64,000 nucleotides of DNA from Oscillospiraceae bacterium (GTDB taxonomy: Bacteria > Bacillota > Clostridia > Oscillospirales > Oscillospiraceae), in the NCBI GenBank assembly GCA_017412765.1, contig JAFPWN010000025.1:1-64000 (forward strand). Reading direction: 5' to 3'. The notes below the pieces were generated by a model. The model searched no databases, was not told the origin of the DNA, and saw nothing but the letters and a program-made list of their open reading frames with translations. Numbering within the stretch: the first letter of the stretch is position 1; each line of letters starts with the position of its first letter. Made by a program: the position numbers and the translations under genes. Below are positions 38,247-48,184 of the stretch, one piece after another.

Positions 38247-39014
38247 ATGAAAGAAGAAATTGAAGTTAATGAGGGCTATATCGAGGGCAGAAACGCCGTT
38301 CTTGAGGCGCTGAGAGCCGAGAGAACGATCGATAAGCTTTACATACAGAAGGGCGAGCCCGATTCCGTACTGGCGCGCATCGTGGGTCTTGCCCGCAAGG
38401 CGGGAGTTCCGATCGTCGAGGTAGACCGCCGTAAGCTCGACGCTATGAGCGCAACGCGCGCGCACCAGGGCGTGATCGCCTCTGCTTCTGCTAAGGAATA
38501 CGTTACCGTGCGGGAGATAATCGACCTTGCGCGTGAAAAGGGCGAGGATCCCTTTATCGTTATCTGCGACGAGATATCCGATCCGCACAACCTCGGCGCC
38601 ATTATCAGAACTGCCGAGTGCGCCGGCGCGCACGGCGTGATAATACCGAAGCGCAGGGCAGTGGGGCTGAACGCCGTCGTTTCCAAGACGAGCGCCGGAG
38701 CGGTCGAATATATGCCGGTCGCCAAGGTCTCCAATCTCGTCTCCGCTATCGAGGAACTGAAAAAAGCCGGCGTATGGGTCTACGGCACGGCAGCAGACGG
38801 TCAGAACGACCTATGGCAAACCGATATGAAGGGTCCGATCGCAATAGTTATAGGCTCAGAGGGCGACGGAATGAGCCGCCTTGTCGCGGAAAGCTGCGAT
38901 TTCAAGCTTTCGATCCCGATGGCGGGTCATATCGATTCTCTCAACGCATCATGCTCGGCCGCGATAGTCATTTATGAGGCTATGAGGCAGAGATTACTTC
39001 CTCAGAAGGGGTGA
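38247..39014 (+). CDS. TrmH/SpoU-family rRNA methyltransferase (RlmB)
   Basis: 255-aa SPOUT methyltransferase, most like RlmB, which methylates the 2'-hydroxyl of a guanosine in 23S rRNA (G2251 in E. coli) using S-adenosylmethionine. The N-terminal substrate-binding domain (about 10-85) contains YIEGRNAVLEAL. The catalytic knot has DEISDPHNLGAIIRTAE (motif 1), VIGSEGDGMSRLV (motif 2) and IPMAGHIDSLNASCSAAIVI (motif 3). TGGAG precedes ATG 38247. A -10 like TACAAT lies near 38211. The gene runs into the next one after 5 nt, so both are one transcript. A tRNA or other rRNA guanosine target in the same family cannot be excluded. Confidence 0.92.
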   Translation: MKEEIEVNEGYIEGRNAVLEALRAERTIDKLYIQKGEPDSVLARIVGLARKAGVPIVEVDRRKLDAMSATRAHQGVIASASAKEYVTVREIIDLAREKGEDPFIVICDEISDPHNLGAIIRTAECAGAHGVIIPKRRAVGLNAVVSKTSAGAVEYMPVAKVSNLVSAIEELKKAGVWVYGTAADGQNDLWQTDMKGPIAIVIGSEGDGMSRLVAESCDFKLSIPMAGHIDSLNASCSAAIVIYEAMRQRLLPQKG

Positions 39015-39019
39015 TTTGA

Positions 39020-41206
39020 TTGGATAAAAGAAACGACGATCTTGAGCTCGACACCCAGCTCGAGGGTGATTACTCAACCGACGAGAGCTTTACTCTCGAG
39101 GCTATCCTCTCAGAGTACAAGGGCAGCGCGTTTATCGCAGGGGAGAGGAAAACTCCGCCCTCCGAGCTTGACGAGAAGGTCAACGAGATCCTCCGCTCCG
39201 TAACCGGAAAGGCGAAGAGCGAGACTTCGGAGAGCGCCGAAGAGCCCAAGCCGGAGCCTGCGCCGGAAGAAGAGCGGCCGTTACCTCAGGCGCAGGACGA
39301 TGACGTTGACGAGCCGACGCGCATAATCGATCTCAGCGCCTATCGCAAGGAGGCTAAAGCAGCTCCCGCGCCCGCGAGGAAGGAAAAAGATAACATTCTG
39401 CGCGAGTTTGAGGAATATGAGCCGGGTGATGACGACGCATACTCAGAGCCGGAGATCGATGAGTCCATCTTTGACAATGATTCCGACGAGGCTGTAAGGG
39501 AGAGATATTCCGGCGCTTCGGACGAGGCGGAGTTTCCCGATTATGACGAAGATGAGTATGAACCAGACTTTGAAGAGGAGATAACCCGTCTGACTTCTTC
39601 GCTTAATGCTTATAAGCTTCGCTCGCTTGCGGCGGGTGTTCTGACCGTGATAATTGCGATATTTACGTTTATGTACGAGAGTCAGGCTGCGCTGCCGTTC
39701 GGCATCGGCTACTCTACGGCTCTTGCCGCCGGAGTTATTATGATCCTCGGATTCGTGACGATGATCCTCGGAGTTGACGTTCTTATCCGCGGCACAGAGG
39801 ATATCCTCACCGGTCACGCCGGCGCCGATACGCTCGTGCTTTTCTCATGCATATTCACATCGGCCGACGGCTTTCAGATGCTCGTCACCAGAAACTATGA
39901 CAGAGGACTGCCCTTCGTTCTGATCTCAGCCGCCAGCGTGTTCTTCGCCATGCGCGGCAGGATCGCCTATGACAAGGCCATTGCCGATTCCCTCAAGGGA
40001 TCGCTCTCGTCAAACGCTCCTCTCGGTGTGATCTCCGAGAATGAGACCGACCCTGAGCGTGATATTCTCAAAAAGGTGCGCGGCCGTGACGACGGTTTCT
40101 ATTTCAAGCTCACCTCGAAAGACAGCGGCGAGCTGTTTTATGGCTTCCTTACGCCGATCCTTATCATTTTCAGCTTCATATTCGCCCTCATCGCGTCAGT
40201 CGGGCGCGGAGATTCATCTTCCTTCGCGCACTCGTTCGGTATTATGACCGCCGTATGCGCCGCTTTCCCGATGGCAATGACCTATGCGCTTCCGTTTAAG
40301 TACGTCGCTTCAGACCTCAAAAATGCCGGCTCAGCTATCTCCGGATGGGGCGGAGCCTGCGATATTGCCGACGCCGACGGCACAGTAATCACCGACGAGG
40401 ACGTTTTTCCGGCAGGGTCTGTATCGCTCTCCGGCGTAAAATTCTTTGAGGGCGTCAACAGTCAGAAGGCGCTGATAGACTCCTGCAGCCTTATTATCTC
40501 TTCCGAGTGCGGCATTTCAAGGATCTTTGCTGAGCTTCTGAAAAGTCAGGGCTTCAGGCAGAAGGACGTGGACGCTTTCACCTTCTACGAGGGCGGCGGC
40601 ATAGGCGGCGACGTTGACGGCGACCATATTCTCTGCGGCACCGGCGCGTTTATGAATCTTATGGGTATCCGCGTTCCGGAGAAGGTCAATCTTGCAAATA
40701 CCGTTTTCGCCTCCGTAAACGGCGAGCTTGCCGCCGTATATACCGTCAATTACGTTCCGGTAAACTCCGTACAGGGTGCGCTGAGGTCGCTTCTTGCGAC
40801 TAAAGTCAACGTACTGCTCGCTGTAAAGGATTTCAACGTGACCCCGAATATCATCAGCCAGAAGTTCAAGGTAAATATGGACGGCGTCGAGTACCTGCCC
40901 GCCGATAAGATCTACAAGGTCGCTGAGAATGAAAACGAGGCGCCGAGCGGTGTTTCCGCCGTTCTCGCGCGCGACGGTCTCGGCCCGCTTGCGGAGGTCA
41001 TAAGCAAGGGCAAGAATCTCAAGCTCATCACCGAGCTCAATTCGATCATAACGATCGGCGGAACGCTCATCGGTCTGCTTCTCATGTTCTTCCTCTGCGC
41101 CTCGGGGGAGTTCGGAAACGCGACCTGCGGCAGAGCTTTCATATTTATGATGATCATCGAATGCTGCGTTCTTCTGCTCAGTCAGGCGGTAAGAAGACGC
41201 GCGTGA
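39020..41206 (+). CDS. Degenerate P-type-ATPase-like membrane protein
   Basis: 728-aa membrane protein that I read as a catalytically dead relative of P-type ATPases. Residues 1-195 are acidic and probably disordered. Transmembrane pairs lie near 200-260, 270-320 and 370-430. The last pair carries PMAMTYALPFKYVA, which matches the P-type TM4 region, and the sequence after it (SAISGWGGACDIADADGTVI) matches the approach to the phosphorylation site. Where DKTGT should stand the protein reads DEDVF. Later pieces resemble the nucleotide-binding domain (GTGAFMNLMGIRVP) and the P domain. Two more TM helices end the protein. The start is TTG 39020, 6 nt after AAGGGGTGA. It is co-transcribed with rlmB; the function is unknown, perhaps sensory or regulatory. 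Confidence 0.65.
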   Translation: MDKRNDDLELDTQLEGDYSTDESFTLEAILSEYKGSAFIAGERKTPPSELDEKVNEILRSVTGKAKSETSESAEEPKPEPAPEEERPLPQAQDDDVDEPTRIIDLSAYRKEAKAAPAPARKEKDNILREFEEYEPGDDDAYSEPEIDESIFDNDSDEAVRERYSGASDEAEFPDYDEDEYEPDFEEEITRLTSSLNAYKLRSLAAGVLTVIIAIFTFMYESQAALPFGIGYSTALAAGVIMILGFVTMILGVDVLIRGTEDILTGHAGADTLVLFSCIFTSADGFQMLVTRNYDRGLPFVLISAASVFFAMRGRIAYDKAIADSLKGSLSSNAPLGVISENETDPERDILKKVRGRDDGFYFKLTSKDSGELFYGFLTPILIIFSFIFALIASVGRGDSSSFAHSFGIMTAVCAAFPMAMTYALPFKYVASDLKNAGSAISGWGGACDIADADGTVITDEDVFPAGSVSLSGVKFFEGVNSQKALIDSCSLIISSECGISRIFAELLKSQGFRQKDVDAFTFYEGGGIGGDVDGDHILCGTGAFMNLMGIRVPEKVNLANTVFASVNGELAAVYTVNYVPVNSVQGALRSLLATKVNVLLAVKDFNVTPNIISQKFKVNMDGVEYLPADKIYKVAENENEAPSGVSAVLARDGLGPLAEVISKGKNLKLITELNSIITIGGTLIGLLLMFFLCASGEFGNATCGRAFIFMMIIECCVLLLSQAVRRRA

Positions 41207-41248
41207 GCAAATTACACATAATTTTTTGCTTTCAGCGCAAAAAAACTG

Positions 41249-41277
41249 TTGTTTTTCACACGGCGATATAGTATAAT
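41249..41277 (+). promoter_or_regulatory. Promoter of the EF-G-like gene
   Basis: TTGTTT (-35, 41249-41254), a 17-nt spacer and TATAAT (-10, 41272-41277), 56 nt before the ATG. It is near consensus, in keeping with the strong codon bias of the gene it drives. Confidence 0.75.
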
Positions 41278-41333
41278 AACAAAGGTGTTTTATTAAAGAC
41301 ACGCAAAATCATAAGAAGAGAGGACAAATTAGT

Positions 41334-43364
41334 ATGGGATATGCCGCTGACAAAATTCGTAATATCGCGCTTCTGGGACACGGCGGCAACGGAAAAACAT
41401 CTCTTGCCGAGAGCATGCTTTATGTTGCCAAAGCTGTTGACCGCCAGGGCAGAATAGCTGACGGAAACACTGTTTCCGACTATGACCCCGAGGAGATCAA
41501 GCGCCAGACAAGTATTTCTGCCTCTACCATGTTCGTAGAGCATAAAGGTCATAAGATCAACATTATAGATACTCCGGGTTATTTCGATTTTGTCGGCGAG
41601 GTTTATGAGGCGCTTCGCGTCGCCGGACTTGGCATTATCGTCGTTTCCGCCAAGGATCGCACCAACGTCGGCGCTGAGAAGGCGTGGAAGCTCGTTACCG
41701 AGCGCCATCTTCCCCGTGCATTCTATATCTCCAAGGTCGATGAGGAGAACGCAAACTTTGAAAAGACCTTCAACACTCTCCGCGAGCAGTTCGGCAAGAG
41801 CGTCTGCGCCTTTACCGAGCCCATCATCTCCGGCGACAAGGTCACCGGCATCATTGATATCCTTACGAAGAAGGCGTTCAACATCGTCGGCGGCAAGCGC
41901 GTAGAGTGCGCTATCCCGGCTGAGATTATGCCTATCGTCGATACTCACTACGAAGAGCTTGTCGAGAACGCAGCCGGCACCTCCGAGGAGCTTATGGAGA
42001 AGTACTTTGAGGAGGGAACTCTCTCCGAGAAGGAAGTCTATGACGCTCTCGGCATCGGTATCGCGGACGGCGATATATGCCCCGTTTTCTTCGGCAGCGC
42101 TTCGGATAACCTCGGCACCGTCGTTCTTCTCGACGCTGTCGTTAATATGTTCCCTGCTCCGAAGGAGCTCGGCACCAAGATCGATCCCAACGGCCCGACC
42201 AAGGCTATCGTTTATAAGACCATCTCCGACCAGTTCGGCAAGTTCAGCCTCTTCAAGGTCATCTCCGGCAAGGTTACCGCCGATATGACTCTTACCAACG
42301 CCCGTTCCGGCGCGCAGGAGAAGCTCGGTCACATCTATCAGATGCAGGGCAAGAAGACTATCGAGGTCAAGGAGCTCGGCCCCGGCGACATCGGCGCTGT
42401 TTCCAAGCTCTCCGACACCGCAACCGGCGATACGCTCTGCGATCCGAAGGCTGTTGAGGCGGCTCCCGGCATCGACTTCCCGGCGCCCTGCTACACGATG
42501 GCTATTCGTCCCAAGACCAAGGGTCAGGAGGACAAGGTCGCTCAGGGTCTTACCCGTCTGCGCGAGGAGGATCGCACCTTCACCGTAGTCAACAACGCGG
42601 AAACAAAGCAGATGGTCATCACCGGTATGGGCGATACCCAGCTCGACGTTATCTGCTCCAAGCTCAAGAACAAGTTCGGCGTTGAGGTCGAGCTCTATCC
42701 CGCAAAGGTCGCTTACCGTGAGAAGATCCGCAAAAAGATCGAGGCTCACGGCCGTCATAAGAAGCAGTCCGGCGGTCACGGTCAGTTCGGTGACGTCTGG
42801 ATCCGCTTCGAGCCGCAGGATGAGAGCGAGGATATGATCTTCGCTGAGGAGGTTTTCGGCGGCTCCGTTCCGAAGAACTTCTTCCCGGCGGTTGAAAAGG
42901 GTCTGCGCGATTCCGTCGGCCGCGGCGTTCTTGCCGGATACCCGATGGTTTACCTCAAGGCGACCCTCTACGACGGATCCTATCACCCCGTTGATTCCTC
43001 TGAAATGGCGTTCAAGACTGCGGCGAACCTCGCGTTCAAGGAGCTTATAAACGCTTCTCCCTGTATCCTTGAGCCTATCGGACTTCTCAAGGTCACCATT
43101 CCCGATTCCAACATGGGCGATATTATGTCCGACCTCTCCAAGCGCCGCGGCAGCCCGATGGGCATGAGCGTTGATAAGGACGGCATGCAGGTTGTAGAGG
43201 CAGAGGTTCCGATGGCTGAGATGGGCACCTATGCTATCGACCTTCGCTCCATGACCCAGGGCAGAGGCTCGTTCACACTCGAGTTTGTCCGCTACGATGA
43301 GGCTCCGATGAACGTTCAGGAGAAGATCATCGAAGAGGCAAAGGCCGAGAACGCAGACGAATAA
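41334..43364 (+). CDS. Elongation factor G-like translational GTPase
   Basis: 676 aa with the full EF-G domain order: GTPase domain (1-270), beta barrel (about 285-370), domain III, domain IV (470-590) and domain V. The G1 loop is GHGGNGKTSL and G3 is DTPGYFDF. G4 reads SKVD where canonical EF-G has NKMD, and G1 departs from AHIDAGKTT, so this is the EF-G-like (FusA2-type) paralogue common in Firmicutes rather than the main translocase. The paralogue's cellular task is not settled. Codon use is strongly biased (AAG, CTC, GGC), a sign of high expression. GAGAGGA precedes ATG 41334, and the gene has its own promoter and terminator, so it is monocistronic. Confidence 0.88.
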   Translation: MGYAADKIRNIALLGHGGNGKTSLAESMLYVAKAVDRQGRIADGNTVSDYDPEEIKRQTSISASTMFVEHKGHKINIIDTPGYFDFVGEVYEALRVAGLGIIVVSAKDRTNVGAEKAWKLVTERHLPRAFYISKVDEENANFEKTFNTLREQFGKSVCAFTEPIISGDKVTGIIDILTKKAFNIVGGKRVECAIPAEIMPIVDTHYEELVENAAGTSEELMEKYFEEGTLSEKEVYDALGIGIADGDICPVFFGSASDNLGTVVLLDAVVNMFPAPKELGTKIDPNGPTKAIVYKTISDQFGKFSLFKVISGKVTADMTLTNARSGAQEKLGHIYQMQGKKTIEVKELGPGDIGAVSKLSDTATGDTLCDPKAVEAAPGIDFPAPCYTMAIRPKTKGQEDKVAQGLTRLREEDRTFTVVNNAETKQMVITGMGDTQLDVICSKLKNKFGVEVELYPAKVAYREKIRKKIEAHGRHKKQSGGHGQFGDVWIRFEPQDESEDMIFAEEVFGGSVPKNFFPAVEKGLRDSVGRGVLAGYPMVYLKATLYDGSYHPVDSSEMAFKTAANLAFKELINASPCILEPIGLLKVTIPDSNMGDIMSDLSKRRGSPMGMSVDKDGMQVVEAEVPMAEMGTYAIDLRSMTQGRGSFTLEFVRYDEAPMNVQEKIIEEAKAENADE

Positions 43365-43376
43365 TTATAATAAATT

Positions 43377-43408
43377 ACCCCATTTGCCCGAAAATCGGCA
43401 AATGGGGT
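43377..43408 (+). terminator. Terminator after the EF-G-like gene
   Basis: ACCCCATTTGCC (43377-43388) and GGCAAATGGGGT (43397-43408) form a perfect 12-bp stem with an 8-nt loop, followed by TACTTT. Confidence 0.85.
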
Positions 43409-43430
43409 TACTTTAACCGAGGAGTTTATA

Positions 43431-44249
43431 ATGAGAATTGCAGTAACTTACGAAAACGGAAGGATTTTTCAGCATTTCGGGCACACCGAGCAGTTCAAGG
43501 TTTACGAGGTCGAGGATGGAAAGGTAGTTTCCTCCGAGATCGTCGGCTCTGACGGGCAGGGACACGGTGCGCTTGCGGAGCTGCTCAGCCTCAAGGGAAT
43601 AGACGTTCTTATCTGCGGCGGCATCGGCGGCGGCGCTGTCACCGCGCTGGGCGATCTCGGTATCGAGCTTTGCGCCGGCGCTGACGGCGACGCGGACGAG
43701 GCGGTCGAGGCATATCTGCGCGGAGAGCTAACGAACAGCGGGGCGAACTGCGATCACCACGGCGAGGGTCACTCCTGCGGCGAGCACGAATGCGGTAACG
43801 GCGGCTGTCACTCCGAAAAGCAGGGCAAAAACGTAGGCAAGACCTGCCGTACCCATTATCGCGGCACGTTCAACGACGGAACGCAGTTCGATTCCTCCTA
43901 TGACAGAGGCGAGCCGCTCGAATTTGTCTGCGGCGCAGGAATGATGATAAAGGGCTTTGATGACGCCGTTGCGAATATGGATGTGGGAGAGGTAGTCGAT
44001 ATCCACCTGACACCCGGCGAGGCTTACGGCGAGGTCGATCCGAACGCGATCTTTGTCGTTGAGTTAGCTAAAATGCCCGGTTCTGAGGGCCTTTCCGTCG
44101 GAGACAGGGTTTATCTTCAGAACGTTTACGGACAGTCCTTTCCGGTAAAGGTAACGGCAAAGGACGATGAGAGCATCACCTTTGACGCCAATCACGAGAT
44201 GGCAGGCAAGGAGCTGAATTTCCGCATCGAGCTTGTCGAGGTAAAATGA
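43431..44249 (+). CDS. NifX-like and FKBP-type prolyl isomerase fusion
   Basis: 272-aa fusion. Residues 1-105 match the dinitrogenase iron-molybdenum cofactor-binding domain (NifX/NifB type: MRIAVTYENGRIFQHFGHTE, then ICGGIGGGAV). Residues 112-135 form a His/Cys-rich linker (CDHHGEGHSCGEHECGNGGC) suited to bind metal. Residues 140-272 match a SlyD-like FKBP peptidyl-prolyl isomerase with an inserted flap (HYRGTFNDGTQFDSSYDRGE, GMMIKGFDDA, TPGEAYGEVD). SlyD proteins help fold proteins and handle nickel, so a metal-linked chaperone is plausible; that role is inference. No nitrogenase gene is present. GAGGAG lies 7 nt before ATG 43431, and the gene ends in a hairpin shared with dapA. Confidence 0.88.
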   Translation: MRIAVTYENGRIFQHFGHTEQFKVYEVEDGKVVSSEIVGSDGQGHGALAELLSLKGIDVLICGGIGGGAVTALGDLGIELCAGADGDADEAVEAYLRGELTNSGANCDHHGEGHSCGEHECGNGGCHSEKQGKNVGKTCRTHYRGTFNDGTQFDSSYDRGEPLEFVCGAGMMIKGFDDAVANMDVGEVVDIHLTPGEAYGEVDPNAIFVVELAKMPGSEGLSVGDRVYLQNVYGQSFPVKVTAKDDESITFDANHEMAGKELNFRIELVEVK

Positions 44250-44253
44250 TGAT

Positions 44254-44281
44254 AAAACCGGTCTCAGATGAGGCCGGTTTT
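44254..44281. terminator. Shared bidirectional terminator inside dapA 3' end
   Basis: AAAACCGGTCTCA (44254-44266) faces TGAGGCCGGTTTT (44269-44281), 13 bp with one G-U pair. It lies 5 nt past the NifX-FKBP stop and includes the dapA stop codon (44264-44266), so the last dapA codons double as terminator for the convergent gene. Confidence 0.75.
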
Positions 44282-45145
44282 CTTCATTTCATAGGTTAGC
44301 TTATCACGATTAGCGCCGCTGAGCGGAGTGAGGGGGAGCCGAAGCTCGTTGCTTATAAGCCCCATAAGGCTGAGCGCGCATTTTACCGGTATCGGATTGA
44401 CCTCGGAAAACAACAGCTCGATTAGTCTGGAATACTTTATCTGAAGCTCCGAAGCCGCCTCGTAATCGCCGGATAACGCTCTGCCTGTCAGGTCCGCCAT
44501 TATCCGGGGGACGATATTTGCCGCGACGGATATTACGCCCTTTGCGCCGACTGACATCATCGGAACGACGATATCATCGTTTCCGCTCCATATATTCAGA
44601 TCGTCGCCGCATAATCTGCGAATCCTTACGGCGAGAGGAATATCGCCGGAAGCCTCCTTGACGCCGTTGACGTTCGGAATTTTACTGAGCGCCTCATAGG
44701 TCTCCGGTGCGATCGTGATTCCGGTGCGCGAGGGGACGTTGTAGACTATGACGGGAATATCGACGGCTTCAGCGATAGCGGTATAGTGAGCGATGAGACC
44801 CTGCTGAGTGCATTTGTTGTAATACGGCGTCACGCACAAAACGGCGTCAGCGCCGGCTTTCTTGGCGTCAAGAGCCTTTTCGACGGCGTTTTCGGTGCTG
44901 TTCGAGCCGGCTCCTGCGATGACCGGCAGATCGCCTGCGCGCTCCTTTACAAAGCGAATCGTCTCGATCTTCTCATCGCGGGTCATGGTAGAACTTTCGC
45001 CGGTAGTGCCGCAGACGGTGATTGCGGCAGTACCGGCGTTCTTTTGCATATCTATGAGTTTTTCCATCGCGTCGAAGTCTACTTTTCCGGATCGGAAAGG
45101 CGTAACGATTGCGACGGAGGAGCCTTCAAAAACGGGCTTTTTCAA
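44264..45145 (-). CDS. dapA: 4-hydroxy-tetrahydrodipicolinate synthase
   Basis: 293-aa class I aldolase that condenses pyruvate with aspartate semialdehyde, the first committed step toward diaminopimelate and lysine. It shows CGTTGESSTM, the pyruvate-contacting YNVPSRTG with the catalytic Tyr, and GVKEASGD with the Schiff-base Lys. The start is TTG 45145, 7 nt after AAAGGAAG; this gives the usual family length, while an in-frame GTG at 45163 overlaps the ribosome-binding site. It lies 41 nt downstream of asd on the same strand, so the two consecutive pathway enzymes form an operon. No lysine riboswitch is visible ahead of the operon. Confidence 0.96.
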   Translation of the reverse strand: MKKPVFEGSSVAIVTPFRSGKVDFDAMEKLIDMQKNAGTAAITVCGTTGESSTMTRDEKIETIRFVKERAGDLPVIAGAGSNSTENAVEKALDAKKAGADAVLCVTPYYNKCTQQGLIAHYTAIAEAVDIPVIVYNVPSRTGITIAPETYEALSKIPNVNGVKEASGDIPLAVRIRRLCGDDLNIWSGNDDIVVPMMSVGAKGVISVAANIVPRIMADLTGRALSGDYEAASELQIKYSRLIELLFSEVNPIPVKCALSLMGLISNELRLPLTPLSGANRDKLTYEMKKTGLI

Positions 45146-45186
45146 GAATAAGCTTCCTTTCACCCGAAATTAGAGGCGGGTGACGA

Positions 45187-46269
45187 TCAGTCCATATAAC
45201 CCTTCGCGCAGAGAAGTTCGGCAAGGAGAACGGCTCCGCCGGCGGCGCCGCGCAGAGTGTTGTGGCTGAGGCATACGAACTTGTAGTCGTACTGGCTGTC
45301 CTCGCGCAGACGGCCGACGGAAACTGCCATGCCGTTTTCGAGCATACGGTCGAGCTTTGTCTGCGGACGGTTATCCTCCTCAAAGTAGTGGATAAACTGC
45401 TTGGGCGCGGAGGGGAGACCGAGCTCCTGCGGTACGCCGGAGAACTTCGCCCAGCGGTCGAGGATCTCCTCCTTGGTCGGCTTTTTATCAAAGGATGCAA
45501 ATACAGCCGCCATGTGACCGTCAGAGCACGCTACGCGGAAGCACTGAGCGGTGATCGAGGGCTTATCAGCCGTAACGATCTCGCCGTTTTCAACCTTGCC
45601 CCAGAGCTTCAGCGGCTCGCGCTCACTCTTTTCCTCTTCGCCGCCGATGTAGGGGATAACGTTATCGACGATGTCGGGGAAGGTCTCGAAGGTCTTTCCG
45701 GCGCCGGAGATCGCCTGATAGGTGCAGACGAGCGCCTTGTTAAGACCGAACTCCTCCTTGAGCGGATGGAGCGCGGGAACGTAGGACTGGAGGGAGCAGT
45801 TGGACTTTACGGCGATGAAGCCCCGTTTCGTGCCGAGGCGCGCTCTCTGTGAAGCGATGACCTCGATATGCTCGGGATTTATCTCGGGCACTACCATAGG
45901 TACGTCCGGCGTCCAGCGGTGAGCGCTGTTATTGGAAACGACGGGGCACTCGGCCTTGGCGTAAGCCTCCTCAAGAGCCTTGATCTCATCCTTTTTCATA
46001 TCAACCGCGGAGAAAACGAAGTCTACCTCACTTGCGATCTCGGCTATATCGGTCTCGGCGCACTTCATAACGAGCTTTTTCGCGCACTCCGGGATAGGCT
46101 TCTGCATCGCCCAGCGGCCCGCAACAGCCTCCTCGTAGGTCTTGCCGGCGCTGCGTGAGGACGCGGCGACGACCTTGAGCTCAAACCACGGATGCTCGGA
46201 TATAAGCGTTACAAAACGCTGACCTACCATACCTGTTGCGCCGATAACTCCGACCTTATACTTTTTCAT
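45187..46269 (-). CDS. asd: Aspartate-semialdehyde dehydrogenase
   Basis: 360-aa NADPH-dependent enzyme that reduces aspartyl phosphate to aspartate semialdehyde, the substrate of the neighbouring DapA. The N-terminal Rossmann motif is GVIGATGMVGQRF. The active-site cysteine lies in KSNCSLQ, followed by YQAISGAGKTFETF and the late SDGHMAAVF. SNNSAHR and the SNCS context mark the archaeal/fungal-type branch rather than the E. coli type. ATG 46269 is chosen because TTTGGAGGCAGGTT lies directly before it; the open frame extends to 46287. It is the first gene of the asd-dapA operon and is divergent from the SpoIID-like gene. Confidence 0.95.
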   Translation of the reverse strand: MKKYKVGVIGATGMVGQRFVTLISEHPWFELKVVAASSRSAGKTYEEAVAGRWAMQKPIPECAKKLVMKCAETDIAEIASEVDFVFSAVDMKKDEIKALEEAYAKAECPVVSNNSAHRWTPDVPMVVPEINPEHIEVIASQRARLGTKRGFIAVKSNCSLQSYVPALHPLKEEFGLNKALVCTYQAISGAGKTFETFPDIVDNVIPYIGGEEEKSEREPLKLWGKVENGEIVTADKPSITAQCFRVACSDGHMAAVFASFDKKPTKEEILDRWAKFSGVPQELGLPSAPKQFIHYFEEDNRPQTKLDRMLENGMAVSVGRLREDSQYDYKFVCLSHNTLRGAAGGAVLLAELLCAKGYMD

Positions 46270-46320
46270 AACCTGCCTCCAAACCATAATATTCAGATAT
46301 TAACAAAAATTTACGGGCAA

Positions 46321-46350
46321 ATTATCGCTTTTTTGTATAGCCAAAAGCAA
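46321..46350 (-). promoter_or_regulatory. Promoter of asd-dapA
   Basis: On the minus strand TTGCTT (46350-46345) and GATAAT (46326-46321) are separated by 18 nt, about 50 nt before the asd start. The match is good for a housekeeping sigma factor promoter. Confidence 0.55.
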
Positions 46351-46366
46351 TATTATGTTGTATAAT

Positions 46367-46381
46367 GTTACAAGTTGTAAC
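46367..46381. promoter_or_regulatory. Perfect 15-nt palindrome between asd and spoIID-like gene
   Basis: GTTACAAGTTGTAAC is a perfect 7-bp inverted repeat around a central G. It lies 17 nt upstream of the asd -35 and 54 nt before the SpoIID-like start, where a regulator could affect either gene. I cannot assign it to a known factor. Confidence 0.4.
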
Positions 46382-46435
46382 CTTTTCAAAATATAACACA
46401 CGCTATTTTTTATGTCAATAAAAAGGATATACGAA

Positions 46436-48184
46436 ATGAAAACAAACTTTAAGCGATTTTTAGCCGTTTTGATGGCGTTTTTGCTCTTTATTCCCGCTTT
46501 GCCGTCTGCAAAGGCGGAATTTGAGGCGCCGGTCAGCGTTTTCAAGATAGGGCTTTATCAGGACACGGACGACGGCATTACGAGAAACTTCACCTCGGCT
46601 AATCTTGAAAACTATCCCGGCTCCGGTTACGGCTACGATATCGGCTACTTCGACGAGGACCGCGAGTTTGTATACATAGGCGCATCTGTTACAGATACTT
46701 CTGCCGTAACCGTGACCGTAGATAAAAGCCTCAGGTGGGATAAGTCCACGCGCTCATATAAAGAGTCCTCGGTCGATAACGAGATCGAGATAGGCGCGTT
46801 CCATATTGAGCTGAGCTCCGCCTTTTCCGACTACGCCTCCGCGAAGACCGTTGCTGACAGCATTAACGTGAGCGCAAACGTCTTTGTAAAATACAATTCC
46901 GGACTCTTTTACGTCTGCATAGGCGATTATCCGCACGCCGCGAACGCCGAGGCTGACAGAGCGTCGATGAGCCTTGGTTATCAAACGACCATCGACAGCG
47001 GCTCGAGCTATTCCGTTTCCGTAGTCGAGACAGGCACAGACAGAATACTCTTTGAGTTTGACTATAACGGAAAATATCAGCTCGCGCTCAGACCCCGGAT
47101 AGAAGAGGGGCTGAAAGCCGTTACCTATCACCGCGGCTATCGCTATTACGGCGATTTCAGCTTCGTAAGACCTTATTCCGGCAATATATTCGTAGTCAAC
47201 TACGTTGCGATAGAGGACTACGTCGCGGGCGTTCTGCCCTATGAGATGAGCGCGTCATGGCCGCTCGAGGCGCTTAAGGCGCAGGCTGTCACCGCGCGCA
47301 CATACGCGATGAAGAACCTCAATAAGCACGCAAGCTACGGCTTCGATATCTGCAACACCACCGACTGTCAGGTGTATCGCGGCGTCGGGCTGGCGACGGA
47401 GAATTCAAACCGCGCCACTGCTGAAACCGCCGGAATGTACCTCACCTATAACGGCGAGCTGTGCGAAACCTACTTCTATTCGTCGAACGGCGGCGCCTCA
47501 GAGAGCGTCGGGAACGTGTGGGGTCAGCAGAGAGACTATCTTGTCGGAGTTTTCGACCCTTACGAGGCGGATATTGCGAGCGAGGCGCCGGGGTATAACT
47601 ATACGATAACCTACACCGGCTCTCAGCTTGCGGAGAGATTGCAGGCGCGCGGTTATAACGCGAGAACGATCGTCAAGTTCGACCTTGAGTTTACGCCGGT
47701 CGGCAACGTTCGGAAGATAAAGCTTACTGACGTGAACGGCGCGAGCTTCTCCTTTTCCGGCGATTCCGTAAGGCTCGTTCTCGGAACAAGAAACATACGT
47801 TTCACAGTGAACGATATAAAGCCCAATTCCGATATGATCTTTATTAACTCCGCGGCGGAGTGGATAAGCGAAGCGTTCGCAAATCTCTTTGCCGTCGGCG
47901 CAGACGGCACAAATTCCGTCACCTCCGGAGGAGTTTACGCGATAAACGGCAATAACGAGATAGTCAGCGTCGATTCCGAGCCTGCGAAAACCGCAACGGG
48001 AACTTTTGTGATAAAGGGCGCCGGTCACGGTCATAACGTCGGAATGAGCCAGTGGGGCGCTTATTCGATGGCAAAATACCACGCAATGGATTATATGCAG
48101 ATACTGACATTTTATTATCAGGGCACGGAGATAACGTACTCCGTAAAGAACGAGAAAGATATTGGAGGCACTGAAAACTCTTGA
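46436..48184 (+). CDS. SpoIID/LytB-domain exported protein
   Basis: 582-aa exported protein with signal peptide ([17 protein letters not shown], cleavage near SAKA-EF). Residues about 1-190 hold an N-terminal region with the SPOR-like or probe domain seen in SpoIID relatives. The SpoIID/LytB domain (about 235-560) has [20 protein letters not shown], with the Glu that is catalytic in SpoIID lytic transglycosylases, [11 protein letters not shown] and the closing [14 protein letters not shown]. It therefore probably trims peptidoglycan glycan strands, in sporulation or in vegetative cell-wall work. ATG 46436 is used, with AAGGA 8 nt upstream; an ATG at 46412 is in frame but lacks a site. The gene overlaps queA by 4 nt. 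Confidence 0.88.
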   Translation: MKTNFKRFLAVLMAFLLFIPALPSAKAEFEAPVSVFKIGLYQDTDDGITRNFTSANLENYPGSGYGYDIGYFDEDREFVYIGASVTDTSAVTVTVDKSLRWDKSTRSYKESSVDNEIEIGAFHIELSSAFSDYASAKTVADSINVSANVFVKYNSGLFYVCIGDYPHAANAEADRASMSLGYQTTIDSGSSYSVSVVETGTDRILFEFDYNGKYQLALRPRIEEGLKAVTYHRGYRYYGDFSFVRPYSGNIFVVNYVAIEDYVAGVLPYEMSASWPLEALKAQAVTARTYAMKNLNKHASYGFDICNTTDCQVYRGVGLATENSNRATAETAGMYLTYNGELCETYFYSSNGGASESVGNVWGQQRDYLVGVFDPYEADIASEAPGYNYTITYTGSQLAERLQARGYNARTIVKFDLEFTPVGNVRKIKLTDVNGASFSFSGDSVRLVLGTRNIRFTVNDIKPNSDMIFINSAAEWISEAFANLFAVGADGTNSVTSGGVYAINGNNEIVSVDSEPAKTATGTFVIKGAGHGHNVGMSQWGAYSMAKYHAMDYMQILTFYYQGTEITYSVKNEKDIGGTENS